Positions 1-9,803 are shown, counted from the first letter of the stretch. The stretch: 64,000 nt of DNA from UBA1563 sp041667115 (GCA_041667115.1 JBAYFO010000001.1:62001-126000); one strand, 5' to 3'. The notes: generated by a model not told the origin, from the letters alone. Numbers and translations are program-made.

Positions 1-877
1 AATTATCGAGCGTTCTTTCAATTCTTTCACTTAAAAGAATTTTTTGTATTGGGAACAAATCTGCAGTATCTAATTTCGTTAAAAGAATAAGGGTACGGTT
101 CAACTTGTCAAGTTTATCTGCATTGTTCATTATTGATTGCAGACTTGCCGGCAAATCGGGATCTGCAAATTCTTTTTGCAGGAGCAGCTCTATTTTTGCT
201 TTTATTACTGCCACGGGAGTTTGAAGCTCGTGACTTAAGTTCTCCGAAAATTCTTTTAAAGATCGATATTCCTTTAACGCCTTCTCGGCTAATTTTGTTA
301 GGGCTTTTGTTAGTTCATTAAATTCTTCGATGTTAGAATCTGCTAAAACAATCGAATCATTTTTATTTAGTGAAAACTTCTCAAGCTGCGTTAGATTATC
401 ATAAAACGGCTTAAAAATTTTCCTTGCGGAATAACGGTTAATTAGTGAGAGGATAATTAACAGAAGTGTTAAAATGATGGTCAGAATAATGAGTATTGTT
501 GAAAATAAATCTTCCTTTTCAATCAATGAATTCCGGACAGTTATTCTATAGTTTCTATCATTGATTTTTTTATAGACCGTATACTGTCTGTATGCTTCAT
601 TATCGTTCTCGGATTCCAGATAAACCGTTGTATCCTTAAAGGCTGATTTGATATGAGGTTCGGTTGATAATTCTTTTATCTCAATCAGAGGTGGATATTC
701 TGTTTTTATTCCGCGGGTAAGTTTTAGCGTTATTTCCGTAGCGGTATCTCTTAACTGTCCATCCGAGCTATCAGCTATTATCCAATCGACAGAGAAGTAA
801 ATGGCGAATAATCCAACAATAAAGAGAACCGCAGTATTAAAAATGTAGTAAAGCGATATTTTATTTAAGAGTTTCAT
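1..877 (-). CDS. Sensor histidine kinase, C-terminus cut by window edge
   Basis: The reading frame is open from an ATG at 877 to the window edge, so only the N-terminal 292 residues are present. Residues 10-30 form a first membrane segment, a periplasmic sensor region follows, and a second membrane segment lies near residues 140-160. The phosphoacceptor box reads FSENLSHELQTP with His216 (codon 230-232). The ATPase domain lies outside the window. The start codon overlaps the stop of the upstream regulator gene (ATGA), so the two are translationally coupled and form a two-component system. The architecture is that of classical OmpR-partner kinases such as CusS or PhoR; the stimulus cannot be read from the sequence. 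Confidence 0.9.
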   Translation of the reverse strand, partial: MKLLNKISLYYIFNTAVLFIVGLFAIYFSVDWIIADSSDGQLRDTATEITLKLTRGIKTEYPPLIEIKELSTEPHIKSAFKDTTVYLESENDNEAYRQYTVYKKINDRNYRITVRNSLIEKEDLFSTILIILTIILTLLLIILSLINRYSARKIFKPFYDNLTQLEKFSLNKNDSIVLADSNIEEFNELTKALTKLAEKALKEYRSLKEFSENLSHELQTPVAVIKAKIELLLQKEFADPDLPASLQSIMNNADKLDKLNRTLILLTKLDTADLFPIQKILLSERIERTLDN

Positions 878-1551
878 CGCAGTGTAAATTTGTAGCCGAT
901 ACCATAAACAGATTTCAAATAATCGCCGGCTCCGTTATCCTTCAACTTCTTTCTCAAATTCTTAATATGGGTATAGACAAAATCAAAATTGTCGAATGCG
1001 CTTGAATTATCACCCCAGACATGTTCAACAATCGCTTCTTTGTTCAACACTCTTTCTTTGTTGCTTATAAAGAATAAAAGCAAATCATACTCCCTTCGTG
1101 TTAATTCTATCGCAATATTCTTTATTGTCAGTTCTCTTTTATCAGTATCTATTTTCAATTCATTAATTTCAATAACCTTTCCGCCGTCAAACTGTTTCCT
1201 TCTAATTACTGATTTTATTCTTGCGTTTAGCTCAGCCAGGTGAAATGGTTTTGTTATATAATCATCTGCTCCTAAGTTCAACCCGGTAATTTTATCTTCT
1301 AAGGATTCTTTTGCGGAGATGATAATAATTCCACATTTCTGATTTACTTCTTTTAACTTCTTGACTAAATCAATTCCATTTCCGTCAGGCAGCATTAAAT
1401 CAACGAGGGCGCAGTCGTATTCGGAGAGATGGATTTTTTCAAACGCCTCTGAATATGAATGGGCAGATTCGATCAAATAGTCTTCTTCTTTTAAATACGA
1501 TGAGATCGTACCGGCTAAATCTTTTTCGTCTTCGATAAGTAATAGTTTCAT
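874..1551 (-). CDS. OmpR/PhoB-family response regulator
   Basis: A 225-residue two-domain regulator. The N-terminal receiver has the acidic pair E7/D8, phosphoacceptor Asp51 (ALVDLMLPDGNG), Ser79 and Lys101 (ITKPF). The C-terminal winged-helix domain carries the usual LTRREYDLL and VYGIGYKF motifs of OmpR-type DNA-binding proteins. It is the first gene of a two-gene operon and overlaps the kinase by 4 bp. It probably controls envelope or metal genes; no target site was identified. Confidence 0.95.
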   Translation of the reverse strand: MKLLLIEDEKDLAGTISSYLKEEDYLIESAHSYSEAFEKIHLSEYDCALVDLMLPDGNGIDLVKKLKEVNQKCGIIIISAKESLEDKITGLNLGADDYITKPFHLAELNARIKSVIRRKQFDGGKVIEINELKIDTDKRELTIKNIAIELTRREYDLLLFFISNKERVLNKEAIVEHVWGDNSSAFDNFDFVYTHIKNLRKKLKDNGAGDYLKSVYGIGYKFTLR

Positions 1552-1726
1552 GTTTCAAATATAGCAAATCAATTCTGAAGAAATTTGGAAGTGTAGAGAT
1601 TCCCGGTTTCAATAAATAACGTTTTTAGCCTATCGTAATCTCCTGGTCCACCCGGCAGTGTCATTTTTATATAGTTTGAATTAACCCAAATAATATTTAT
1701 TTTCAAACGACAACTAAAATTTGTAA

Positions 1727-2146
1727 ATGAAAGCTATAGTCGTAACTCTTTTTTTTTCACAGTTTCTTGTTAATTCATGTGTCCATTCAAATTGTGCCAA
1801 GTCAGTTCAATTGTCTGGAACTCAACTTAACAGCTATAGTCAGATAAGTGAACTTGCTAAAGAGAAATATGGCGAGACTTTCACGCTTCAAGAGAATGAA
1901 ACAAAAGAATTTTATTTAGGTACCAACCGGGGCAAATCCTCTACAGAAACAGCGATAAAGTTTTTTGTTTATGAAAAAAAAACGCATAAGATCATTCATG
2001 AAGATTTTGTAAATCTCGGTTCCGTTCAGTGGGCTGGACGATTCAAAATACGGGTTCGGAAGTTTTCCGGTATAGTAAAGTTCAAGAATGACGGAGAAGA
2101 AAATCGGGGTTATGTCTTCGATGTTAAAACAAAACAAAAAGATTGA
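1727..2146 (+). CDS. Small putative lipoprotein, unknown function
   Basis: A 139-residue protein with an N-terminal hydrophobic stretch ending in VNSC (Cys18), which can act as a lipobox, so an outer-membrane or periplasmic lipoprotein is likely. The mature part is rich in beta-forming and charged residues and has no motif I recognise. It lies just upstream of a large exported T9SS cargo gene on the same strand, and its stop overlaps a possible TTG start of that gene, which suggests co-transcription. The function is unknown. Confidence 0.65.
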   Translation: MKAIVVTLFFSQFLVNSCVHSNCAKSVQLSGTQLNSYSQISELAKEKYGETFTLQENETKEFYLGTNRGKSSTETAIKFFVYEKKTHKIIHEDFVNLGSVQWAGRFKIRVRKFSGIVKFKNDGEENRGYVFDVKTKQKD

Positions 2147-2181
2147 AAAATAATTCAATTAGAAAGAAATATAGCAGAGTA

Positions 2182-5100
2182 ATGAAAAACCGATTAACTT
2201 TTATTTCACTTGTAGGCATCTTGTGTGTCATCGCATATTTTTTATTTGATGGAAGAGACCCTCAACGAAGAGTCGGTTCCTTAAAAAAATCAAACCAAAC
2301 TAAAACAGTAAGTCAACTTTCTCCTAAAGTTACTAAAACCACCGCTAACACTCCGTCAAAAGCGAAGTTGATTGCAGTTAATAAAGAAGCTGCAAAGCCT
2401 GGAAGCGTAGTGACTACTCGAAGAGAATCAGGAAAATTAATTGATTCCGAACGAGAAAAAAGAATGGAAAGTAAAAACAGGTTTGACAGCCCCGATATGT
2501 TTGCGAAAATTCAAAAAATGATTCGAACCCGTGAAGGTTTTTCGGAACCGACATATCATCCTAATTACAAATTTATAGAATTAAAAAAGATGATGAGCTC
2601 TAGTATATCGTTGAAAAAAATATCGAATTTAAATTGGGTTGAACGGGGACCGGCAAATGTTGGAGGAAGAACAAGAGGAATTGTTGTTGATCCCGATGAT
2701 GCATTAAAAAATACTTGGTATGCCGGTTCTGTTGGCGGTGGTGTCTGGAAAACTTTAAATGCCGGAACTTCATGGCGTTGTCTTACAGATGCGTTGCCAA
2801 ATTTGGCTACCACGGTGGTTGTGCAGGCTCAATCAAATAAAAATATTATATACGCCGGAACCGGTGAAGGTTTTTACAATGCTGATGCAATTGCCGGAGA
2901 CGGGATATTTAAGTCAACAGACCGTGGTGAATCATGGGCTCAACTTGTTTCCACAACAAACAATAATGATTTCGCTTATGTAAATAGATTAGTCATTGAT
3001 CCTTTAAATGAAAATGTTCTGGTTGCGGCAACAAGAACGGGAATACTAAAATCAGTCGATGGCGGAACTTCATGGAGTAAAAAATCATCATTTGGTAACG
3101 TTGAGCAAGTTATCGCGAACCCGTTAAATTTTAAAACGTTGTATGCTGCTGCCAATGGGAATGGTGTAATAAAATCATTTGATGCGGGGGAAACATGGTT
3201 TGCAACAGATAATAAAAACCTGAGCGGTAGTAGAATGGAAATTGCTATCGCTCCGTCTGATACTTCAAAACTTTATCTCTCCTCCGAAATGAGTGCTGGT
3301 TCTTCACTCTATGGAACTACAAATGGAGGAATAAACTGGGTTGAAATAAAAGAAAAATCCGGCACAACCTATGATTGGCTCGGTGGCCAGGGATGGTATG
3401 ACAACACTATCGCCGTTAATCCGTATGATGCAAATATTGTCTTCGTTGGTGGTATCGATTTATGGAAAATTTCGGTAGTGCCGGACACTGCGGCGGTTCT
3501 TGTTCGCAATTCTGTTCCGATTACGGATGCTTACGGCCAGTATTCAGGCTCGCAAGCGTATATTCATCCTGATCAGCATAATATTGTTTGCGTTCCTATG
3601 GATTCAGTAAACAAAACTTTTAAAATGATAAATGGGAATGACGGAGGGGTTGCACTCTCTACTGATGGTGGAACAACTTTTAAAGAAGTTGGAAATAACG
3701 GATATAACACTGCTCAATTTTATGGCGCTGATAAAATGACCGGTGCCCATGCCTACTTTGGTGGAACGCAAGATAATGGTACTTGGGTTTCGGATCCTGC
3801 AAAAGGTGAAGCTACCGCATCAACCAAGTATAGCTTTGTTATTGGTGGTGACGGTTTTGAAGTTGTTTGGAATCCCAAAGACCCGTTAAAAATGATCGGA
3901 GGGTATCAGTACAATGGTTTATATAGGACTGTCGACGGCTGGAAAACATCCGAAGCGCCAACTACGGGATTTGATGATTATGGAAACGATTTAACATCAC
4001 CTTTCATAACAAAAATTGCCGGTTCCAAGCAAGATCCTGATTTGTTATTTGTCATCAGCAATAAAGGTGTTTATCGATCAGATAACTTTGCAGAAAATTG
4101 GGTACTTACACCAATACCTACTTCTTTTTTCCCGGATAGTAGTGGAGGTTATATCACTTTTGCACAGGTAACTATTTCTACAGCTACTCCACAAGTTGTT
4201 TGGGCTGGGGTTTATATGAGTTCCAGAGGGAAAGTGAATGTTTCAAAAGACGGTGGTTTAAGTTTTACTGCAACGAACAATTATTCAAAGTCGATGGGAC
4301 TTTTGTCCGGTTTAGATACCCATCCCACAGACCCCGCTACGGCGTATGCAACTTTTTCATATCAGGGAGCTCCCAAAATTTTGCGTACTACCGATTACGG
4401 CGGAGTTTGGAGTGACATTACCGGCTTTGCTTCTTCTACAACAAGTACAAACGGCTTTCCTGATGTTGCAACTTACTGCGTTCTAGTGATGCCCTACAAT
4501 ACAAATATCATTTGGGCTGGAACTGAAATAGGAATTATTGAATCTACCGATAACGGTGTTTCATGGCATTACTCAAATAACGGGTTCCCGGCAGCCGCTG
4601 TTTGGGATATGAAAATTGTGGACGATGAAGTTGTTCTGGCTACACACGGAAGAGGAATTTGGTCTGTCTCGTTACCCGAATTGGTAAACTACACTCCTGC
4701 GGTGGTTACACTCTCTCCAAGGATCAACGGCAACATTTATCAAACTATTAATGGGTTGATTATCAACGCCTCACTCCGCTCACCGTATGATTCGACCCAA
4801 GTGTTTGTTGATGGCGTTAACCAATTTACTTTTGCATCAACAACAATAAATGATTCCTCTCTTACCGTTCCATATTCCGGAAGCGGATTAAAGAAGTTTC
4901 AGCTTGTTTCTTATAAAGGGGGAGTCCAATATAAATCCGGATTAATCTCAACAGCCCCCGCTGTAATTTTAGCAGCTCGTAAAGGGTATACAAATGATTT
5001 TAATGAAGCTACAAATGATTTTTCCGGAGATTTCGAAATCAAAACAGCCCCCGGATTTTCAAGCGGAGCGATTAATAGTCCGCACCCGTACGGGACAAAT

Positions 5101-5787
5101 AAAAATTTTATTTATTCCTTACTTGTTCCAATTATAGTAGCAGGAACAAATGCTACCTTGCAATATGACGATATTGCAATTGTTGAACCGGGGGAACCGG
5201 GTTCGGTTTATGGCGGAAGCGATTTTTATGATTATGTGGTTGTAGAAGCCTCTAACGGTGGAAATTGGATCCCTTTACTTCCGGGATATGATTGCAGAGC
5301 TAATACAAATTGGTTATCGGCTTTTAATGTCAATGCAAGCGGAACACCTTCCATGTTCGTAACGCATACGGTAAACTTGCTGGATCATTTTAACACTGGG
5401 GATCAAATCATGATAAGGTTCAGATTATTTGCTGATCCGGCTGTTGATGGCTGGGGCTGGGCGATTGATAATTTAAAAATACAAGAGGCTTTAGTTGGTG
5501 TAGAAAAAGAGGAGCAGATCCCTACACAATTTGATCTTGCGCAGAATTATCCAAATCCGTTCAATCCGTCAACGATCATAAAATATTCTTTACCAAAAGA
5601 AGAAAAAGTTACGTTGAAGATTTATAACAACGTCGGTCAACTGGTTGCTACATTAGTAAATGAACTTCAAAATGCCGGTGAACACAGAGTGACCTTTAAC
5701 GCCGGTAAACTGGCGAGTGGTGTCTATTTCTATAAGATAGAAGCCGGTGCCTTTAACCAGACAAAGAAATTAATTTTGATGAAGTGA
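2182..5787 (+). CDS. Secreted BNR/VPS10-like beta-propeller protein with T9SS sorting tail
   Basis: About 1201 residues from the ATG at 2182; the frame also opens at a TTG at 2143 that overlaps the preceding stop, but the ATG places a hydrophobic segment (LTFISLVGILCVIAYFLF) directly at the N-terminus. Residues ~150-840 contain many WKT/STDGG/SWxxx units typical of BNR/Asp-box (sortilin-like) propellers. A jelly-roll-like segment follows, and the C-terminus has NYPNPFNPST near residue 1122 and ends in TKKLILMK, the type A T9SS sorting domain. The protein is therefore expected on the surface or outside the cell. Such propellers bind or process polymers, but no catalytic residue is evident. A basic, low-complexity linker (residues ~25-120) lies between the anchor and the propeller. 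Confidence 0.88.
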   Translation: MKNRLTFISLVGILCVIAYFLFDGRDPQRRVGSLKKSNQTKTVSQLSPKVTKTTANTPSKAKLIAVNKEAAKPGSVVTTRRESGKLIDSEREKRMESKNRFDSPDMFAKIQKMIRTREGFSEPTYHPNYKFIELKKMMSSSISLKKISNLNWVERGPANVGGRTRGIVVDPDDALKNTWYAGSVGGGVWKTLNAGTSWRCLTDALPNLATTVVVQAQSNKNIIYAGTGEGFYNADAIAGDGIFKSTDRGESWAQLVSTTNNNDFAYVNRLVIDPLNENVLVAATRTGILKSVDGGTSWSKKSSFGNVEQVIANPLNFKTLYAAANGNGVIKSFDAGETWFATDNKNLSGSRMEIAIAPSDTSKLYLSSEMSAGSSLYGTTNGGINWVEIKEKSGTTYDWLGGQGWYDNTIAVNPYDANIVFVGGIDLWKISVVPDTAAVLVRNSVPITDAYGQYSGSQAYIHPDQHNIVCVPMDSVNKTFKMINGNDGGVALSTDGGTTFKEVGNNGYNTAQFYGADKMTGAHAYFGGTQDNGTWVSDPAKGEATASTKYSFVIGGDGFEVVWNPKDPLKMIGGYQYNGLYRTVDGWKTSEAPTTGFDDYGNDLTSPFITKIAGSKQDPDLLFVISNKGVYRSDNFAENWVLTPIPTSFFPDSSGGYITFAQVTISTATPQVVWAGVYMSSRGKVNVSKDGGLSFTATNNYSKSMGLLSGLDTHPTDPATAYATFSYQGAPKILRTTDYGGVWSDITGFASSTTSTNGFPDVATYCVLVMPYNTNIIWAGTEIGIIESTDNGVSWHYSNNGFPAAAVWDMKIVDDEVVLATHGRGIWSVSLPELVNYTPAVVTLSPRINGNIYQTINGLIINASLRSPYDSTQVFVDGVNQFTFASTTINDSSLTVPYSGSGLKKFQLVSYKGGVQYKSGLISTAPAVILAARKGYTNDFNEATNDFSGDFEIKTAPGFSSGAINSPHPYGTNKNFIYSLLVPIIVAGTNATLQYDDIAIVEPGEPGSVYGGSDFYDYVVVEASNGGNWIPLLPGYDCRANTNWLSAFNVNASGTPSMFVTHTVNLLDHFNTGDQIMIRFRLFADPAVDGWGWAIDNLKIQEALVGVEKEEQIPTQFDLAQNYPNPFNPSTIIKYSLPKEEKVTLKIYNNVGQLVATLVNELQNAGEHRVTFNAGKLASGVYFYKIEAGAFNQTKKLILMK

Positions 5788-5832
5788 GTTAGTCTTCAGT
5801 TATCAGTTGTTAGTATAAGAATAGATTGATAG

Positions 5833-5866
5833 AAACCTCCGGTGTTTTTAAAACACTGGAGAGTTT
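5833..5866. repeat. Imperfect hairpin AAACCTCCGGTG/CACTGGAGAGTTT
   Basis: Left arm 5833-5848 and right arm 5850-5866 form a long imperfect stem just after the T9SS gene. Its outer bases (AAACCTCC / GGAGGTTT-like) match the cleaner hairpin at 10416-10448. It may act as a transcription terminator or be a copy of a dispersed palindromic element. Confidence 0.55.
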
Positions 5867-6063
5867 ATTGTATTTGACTTTTAAATAAGGAATTCTTACG
5901 TTTGCTTTAGAAAAAATAATTAATACTTGGGACCGTATGAATTATGTGCGGGTTAAGAACAACACACACACAATCCAACTTAAAAAATACAAACAACTAA
6001 ACAGAACTTGACTGAAGGATAATTTCGATAGGAATATTTTAGAACAAAAATTAAGAAGTAAAT

Positions 6064-6489
6064 TTGGGATCATTTCTTTACATAGGTTGGCACGTTAATT
6101 TTCTCTCTCTCTCAGTTGCGGTGGAAGGGAAGATGCTCTTAAATATCTCTCTCTCTCTGCTTATTTCTGAAACTCCCGAAGTTTTTACAACTTCAACTGA
6201 CTTAACGCCAGGCACACCAAATCATTTCGTACACTACCTTGACTATTCAACCCTTTTTTATCCGGTAACTAAAATAAATTTTGATTTAATTGCAACTTAC
6301 TTAATTACACTTAAAGTTTATAATAATAATCATGGGGGGGGGAAAACAACTTTAATTAATAATGAGGGAATAAAACCGGGAAGTTATTCCGTAGCTTTTA
6401 ATGGAAATAATTTAAGCAACGGAATTTATATTTATGTCCACAAGACCTATAAATTTACTGCCTTAAATAAAATGACATTGCTTAAATAA
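6064..6489 (+). pseudogene. Decayed remnant of a T9SS cargo C-terminus
   Basis: The frame opens only at a TTG. Its first ~60 residues look like noise, while residues ~65-141 follow the T9SS tail step by step: a garbled NYPNPFNPST (YLDYSTLFYPVTKINF), then LKVYNN, GSYSVAFNGNNLSNGIYIY and a final KMTLLK. A run of eight or more G at about 6334-6342 sits where LGQEV is expected. The remnant is what remains of a larger secreted-protein gene whose N-terminal part has been lost. A real gene of 141 residues is unlikely. Confidence 0.6.
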
Positions 6490-6503
6490 TACTGGGAGAA
6501 ATA

Positions 6504-7490
6504 ATGAAACTCTTTGTGATAGTGATTCTTGGTTTATTCTTGCTTTTAATAGAAACAAACGCGCAACAGTTTGGTATTGTTTCAAGCTCATCAAACATTA
6601 ATGGCACCGGACCTCCTATTGATACTACAGATTTTTTCCCACTGCAAATCGGTAACTATTGGGAATATGCCGCCGCTACTCTTTTCGGTACTGAGTATTT
6701 TAGTACAACGGTTATTGGCGATACTTTAATGCCTAATGGAAAGACTTACATGGTTCTCGAAGAGAAATACTTAGGTGTTCCTGGTAGTGAATATATCTGG
6801 TATATTAGAAAAGATGCAAACATGATATACAGATATAATGGCAATAACACACAGTGTGGTTATGGTGAATACAAATATTTTGATTTTAGTTCCAAAGACT
6901 CTACTATATGGTCAATGTGTACAGGTGATACCGTAAATAATTCAGTAGGAAATGCAAGAGGTATACAGAGAACCTATTATGACTATACATTTTATGGGTT
7001 CTTGCAAAAAGACCTTGAAACAAAAGAATACAATGGTGTTTTCGTAAATTCTAAAGATACTATTTGGGGACCTGGTGATGGAGATTATCCAACTCGCATT
7101 GCAAAAGCTTTCGGAATGGTGTGGCAGTTAAGATTTAATGACGGGCAATATTTCTTACAAGGGGCTATAATAAACGGTGTTAAATTTGGAACGATAACTC
7201 ACGTTAAAGATGAAAAGATAATTATTCCTGCTGGTTTTAAAATTGAGGCTTATCCCAATCCCTTTAATAGTACGGTTACCTTAAAATTTATTTTACCAAA
7301 TGCGGGATTTACGGAGATATCTGTTCACAATATTCTTGGGCAAAAGATCAAAACAATTTTGGAAGAATACAAGCCTTCAGGCAATTATAACATTACATAT
7401 AACGATGACAATTTAAGCAGTGGAGTTTATTTGGTTATACTAAAACAAGATCAAAGGCTCTCAAAAGAAAAAATAATTTTACTAAAATAA
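6504..7490 (+). CDS. Secreted protein with T9SS sorting tail, unknown catalytic role
   Basis: A 328-residue protein preceded by GGGAGAAATA (good ribosome binding site). It has a clear signal peptide ending ETNAQ. The body starts with FFPLQIGNYWEY, a motif seen in many uncharacterised secreted proteins of this group, and contains several aromatic beta strands. The C-terminus (YPNPFNSTVTLKF...GVYLVILKQ...KEKIILLK) is a T9SS type A tail. The first 60 bp closely resemble the start of the next gene at 7506, which indicates a shared, duplicated export leader. The function is unknown. Confidence 0.82.
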   Translation: MKLFVIVILGLFLLLIETNAQQFGIVSSSSNINGTGPPIDTTDFFPLQIGNYWEYAAATLFGTEYFSTTVIGDTLMPNGKTYMVLEEKYLGVPGSEYIWYIRKDANMIYRYNGNNTQCGYGEYKYFDFSSKDSTIWSMCTGDTVNNSVGNARGIQRTYYDYTFYGFLQKDLETKEYNGVFVNSKDTIWGPGDGDYPTRIAKAFGMVWQLRFNDGQYFLQGAIINGVKFGTITHVKDEKIIIPAGFKIEAYPNPFNSTVTLKFILPNAGFTEISVHNILGQKIKTILEEYKPSGNYNITYNDDNLSSGVYLVILKQDQRLSKEKIILLK

Positions 7491-7505
7491 TTTATAGGAG
7501 TACAC

Positions 7506-7634
7506 ATGAAACTGTTTATAATGGTGATTCTTGGTTTTTCTTGTTTTTTTGTAGAAACGAATGGGCAAGAACTTTTGTTCGGTTCACCTACTGAAGATCT
7601 TCAAAGCGTACAAGCTGGAATATATCCATCTTAA
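7506..7634 (+). pseudogene. Signal-peptide exon of the metalloprotease, ended by in-frame TAA
   Basis: The ATG at 7506 follows a good Shine-Dalgarno (TAGGAG, 6-7 nt spacing) and encodes a signal peptide MKLFIMVILGFSC..ETNGQ. The frame stops at TAA 7632-7634, then continues open in the same frame, with an ATG at 7641, into the protease gene. So 7506-9764 reads as one exported protein with a single nonsense codon. Without this leader, the protease starting at 7641 has no export signal. Confidence 0.65.
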
Positions 7635-7640
7635 ACAACC

Positions 7641-9764
7641 ATGTTAAGAGGCGGTCAAGAAAAAACAGCTGTGGGAACCTTAAAAGCGTTAGTGATATTT
7701 GTAAGGTATTTAGACGATACGCAAAACACTGACTCGTGGCCCGATTATACTGTTTTACCTTCATGGGCACAAACTTTTGTTAACACAAATATCCCTTCAA
7801 ATAATATTTTTACACCTTTAAATTTAAGTGACTTTTTTGATAGATCGTCCGGAGGTGATGGAAACGGAAATCTTGGGCAGTTTCATGTAGTAGGTGATAT
7901 CGCATATGTTACCACAAAACATAATCAATCATTTTATCAAAATGGTTATGGGGGTGATACTCAAGTATTTACAGAGATTCTGCAAACCCTTGATGACCCA
8001 AATGGGGCTTATAATATAAATTTTAAACAATACGATAACTGGCAATTTATGAGAGGTGATACATTATTTAATCATTTTTATAAGCCAGGCGTCGGTGATG
8101 GGATTGTAGATCATATATGGATTATAAATAGAGGGTCTTCCAGATATGGAGTCGGCGCCGAAAAATCTTTGGAAAACACAAACTTTTCAACGAATGATGG
8201 AGTTACAATTAAAAGTACATCAGGTTCAAGAATATTTTTACAAGAAAAATATATTACAACTCCATGGATTGTATGTGGACCAGCTCATGAATATTGCCAT
8301 TACTTATTTGGAGGTGGCCAAAACTCGGGGCATTTTGATGGATATTCCTATTATAATTATGGTAATCGCGGTCGAATAAATTCTTTTGCGCTTATGTGTG
8401 CAGAAAATAATGGCTATATGAGTGGTTATGAAAAATATCGTTTAGGGTGGTTGAACCCTTCAGTAATAAGTACAAATACGAATAACTTTGTTTTAGGGGA
8501 TACTCACATTAAAAATGAGGCAGTCATTATTCCTCTGCAATATGATGGTGTAACGGGATGGTTAAAAGAATATTATTTTATTGAAAATTACGAAACAAGG
8601 AATGAATACTCCGGCGCAAATCCATTCTTAATAAGCGATAGGTTTTATCCGCAGCATATTTTTACGCATGGTTTGCTTGTTTATCAAATAAAGAATGAAA
8701 ATTTTTATACCGCAACAAATTCGGACATTAGTATAGTTCCTGCAGACGGAAAATGGTCTTGGAATTTAGTTCAAGGTGCTAGCACACCATATGATAGGAG
8801 TGATGATTTAATTGGTAAAATTTCGCCGACGTATCATACCGGTTTTACTCATCGGGACTATATAACTATAAATGTTGGCGGTGTTGCGAATTATACCGAT
8901 TATGCCTGTTTAATTCATCACAACTCAACAGACCCTGCCGGATGGCGATATAATAGTGATGATTTCGTAGGAACAGAAAGAGATTTTTTTAATATTGATT
9001 ACAATAATACGTTTACCAGGTATAGTAACCCTGCCGCATATTTAGCTGATAATTCTACTGTTACTAACGTGGGGTTTCAAATATTAAATTTCAATTCATC
9101 AACAAAAGAATTTTCCTTAAGTATTCAAATAAATAATACGGGGGTTCTAGCTCTTCCTCCTTCCAAGCCACAAAATTTAAAACTGACTGTTCTTTATACT
9201 CATCCCGTATTAACCTGGGAGGCAAACTTAGAGGACGATCTTGCGGGGTATAACATTTATAGATCGGAAAATGGAGGAGACGCAGAACTTATTGGTTACG
9301 TTCCTAAGGCTAGCAGGAGGACCTATACCGACAACGTTGCATCAACAAATCTTCCTTATGATAATTTAGATTACACTATTAAAGCAAAGGATAATACTGA
9401 GCTGCTTTCAATCAATAGCGATAAAGTGTCGGTAATGGCAACGGTACAAAAAATAAATTTGGGAAACATGAAAGAAGTACTTTCAGAATATATTTTAGAT
9501 CAAAACTATCCTAATCCGTTCAATCCAAGCACAGCTATCAGCTACCAAATAGCGGCAAAAAGTTTTGTTACGCTAAAAGTTTACGATGTACTCGGTAATG
9601 AAGTAGCGGTACTTGCGGATGAATGGAAGGAAGCCGGAAGTTACAGTGCACAGTTCACAACTGGCTCCTCCAACGTCGGAAAACAACTTGCAAGTGGAAT
9701 GTATTTTTACACACTAACCGCAGGCAAGTTTACGGATACGAAGAAATTTATTCTATTAAAATAG
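7641..9764 (+). CDS. M6-like secreted metalloprotease with FN3 and T9SS tail (leader interrupted)
   Basis: A 707-residue frame. Zinc site HEYCH at residues 216-220 fits HExxH; downstream, YEKYRLGWLNP resembles the conserved LGW segment of peptidase family M6 (immune inhibitor A type). A fibronectin type III-like module (PSKPQNLKLTV...LTWEAN..DLAGYNIYRSE) follows at ~505-600, and the end is a T9SS tail (NYPNPFNPST...TKKFILLK). Established for the family: extracellular protein degradation. The gene's natural start is probably 7506, separated by one in-frame TAA (7632-7634), so this may be a recent pseudogene, a sequencing error or a readthrough case. The ATG at 7641 lacks a Shine-Dalgarno. Confidence 0.7.
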   Translation: MLRGGQEKTAVGTLKALVIFVRYLDDTQNTDSWPDYTVLPSWAQTFVNTNIPSNNIFTPLNLSDFFDRSSGGDGNGNLGQFHVVGDIAYVTTKHNQSFYQNGYGGDTQVFTEILQTLDDPNGAYNINFKQYDNWQFMRGDTLFNHFYKPGVGDGIVDHIWIINRGSSRYGVGAEKSLENTNFSTNDGVTIKSTSGSRIFLQEKYITTPWIVCGPAHEYCHYLFGGGQNSGHFDGYSYYNYGNRGRINSFALMCAENNGYMSGYEKYRLGWLNPSVISTNTNNFVLGDTHIKNEAVIIPLQYDGVTGWLKEYYFIENYETRNEYSGANPFLISDRFYPQHIFTHGLLVYQIKNENFYTATNSDISIVPADGKWSWNLVQGASTPYDRSDDLIGKISPTYHTGFTHRDYITINVGGVANYTDYACLIHHNSTDPAGWRYNSDDFVGTERDFFNIDYNNTFTRYSNPAAYLADNSTVTNVGFQILNFNSSTKEFSLSIQINNTGVLALPPSKPQNLKLTVLYTHPVLTWEANLEDDLAGYNIYRSENGGDAELIGYVPKASRRTYTDNVASTNLPYDNLDYTIKAKDNTELLSINSDKVSVMATVQKINLGNMKEVLSEYILDQNYPNPFNPSTAISYQIAAKSFVTLKVYDVLGNEVAVLADEWKEAGSYSAQFTTGSSNVGKQLASGMYFYTLTAGKFTDTKKFILLK

Positions 9765-9776
9765 TTTTCACTTTTT

Positions 9777-9803
9777 GTAGCGCAGATTATCAATCTGCGC
9801 TAC
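9777..9803. repeat. Perfect 12-bp inverted repeat, GTAGCGCAGATT stem
   Basis: Arms 9777-9788 and 9792-9803 are exact reverse complements around a 3-nt loop, 13 bp after the protease stop. The stem has no clear T-tract, so it resembles a dispersed palindromic element rather than a standard terminator, though it may still end transcription. Confidence 0.6.

Noticed and set aside
2143..2181. TTG start of the propeller gene overlapping the lipoprotein stop
   Set aside because: The ATG at 2182 puts the hydrophobic export segment at the N-terminus; translational coupling at the TTG stays possible.
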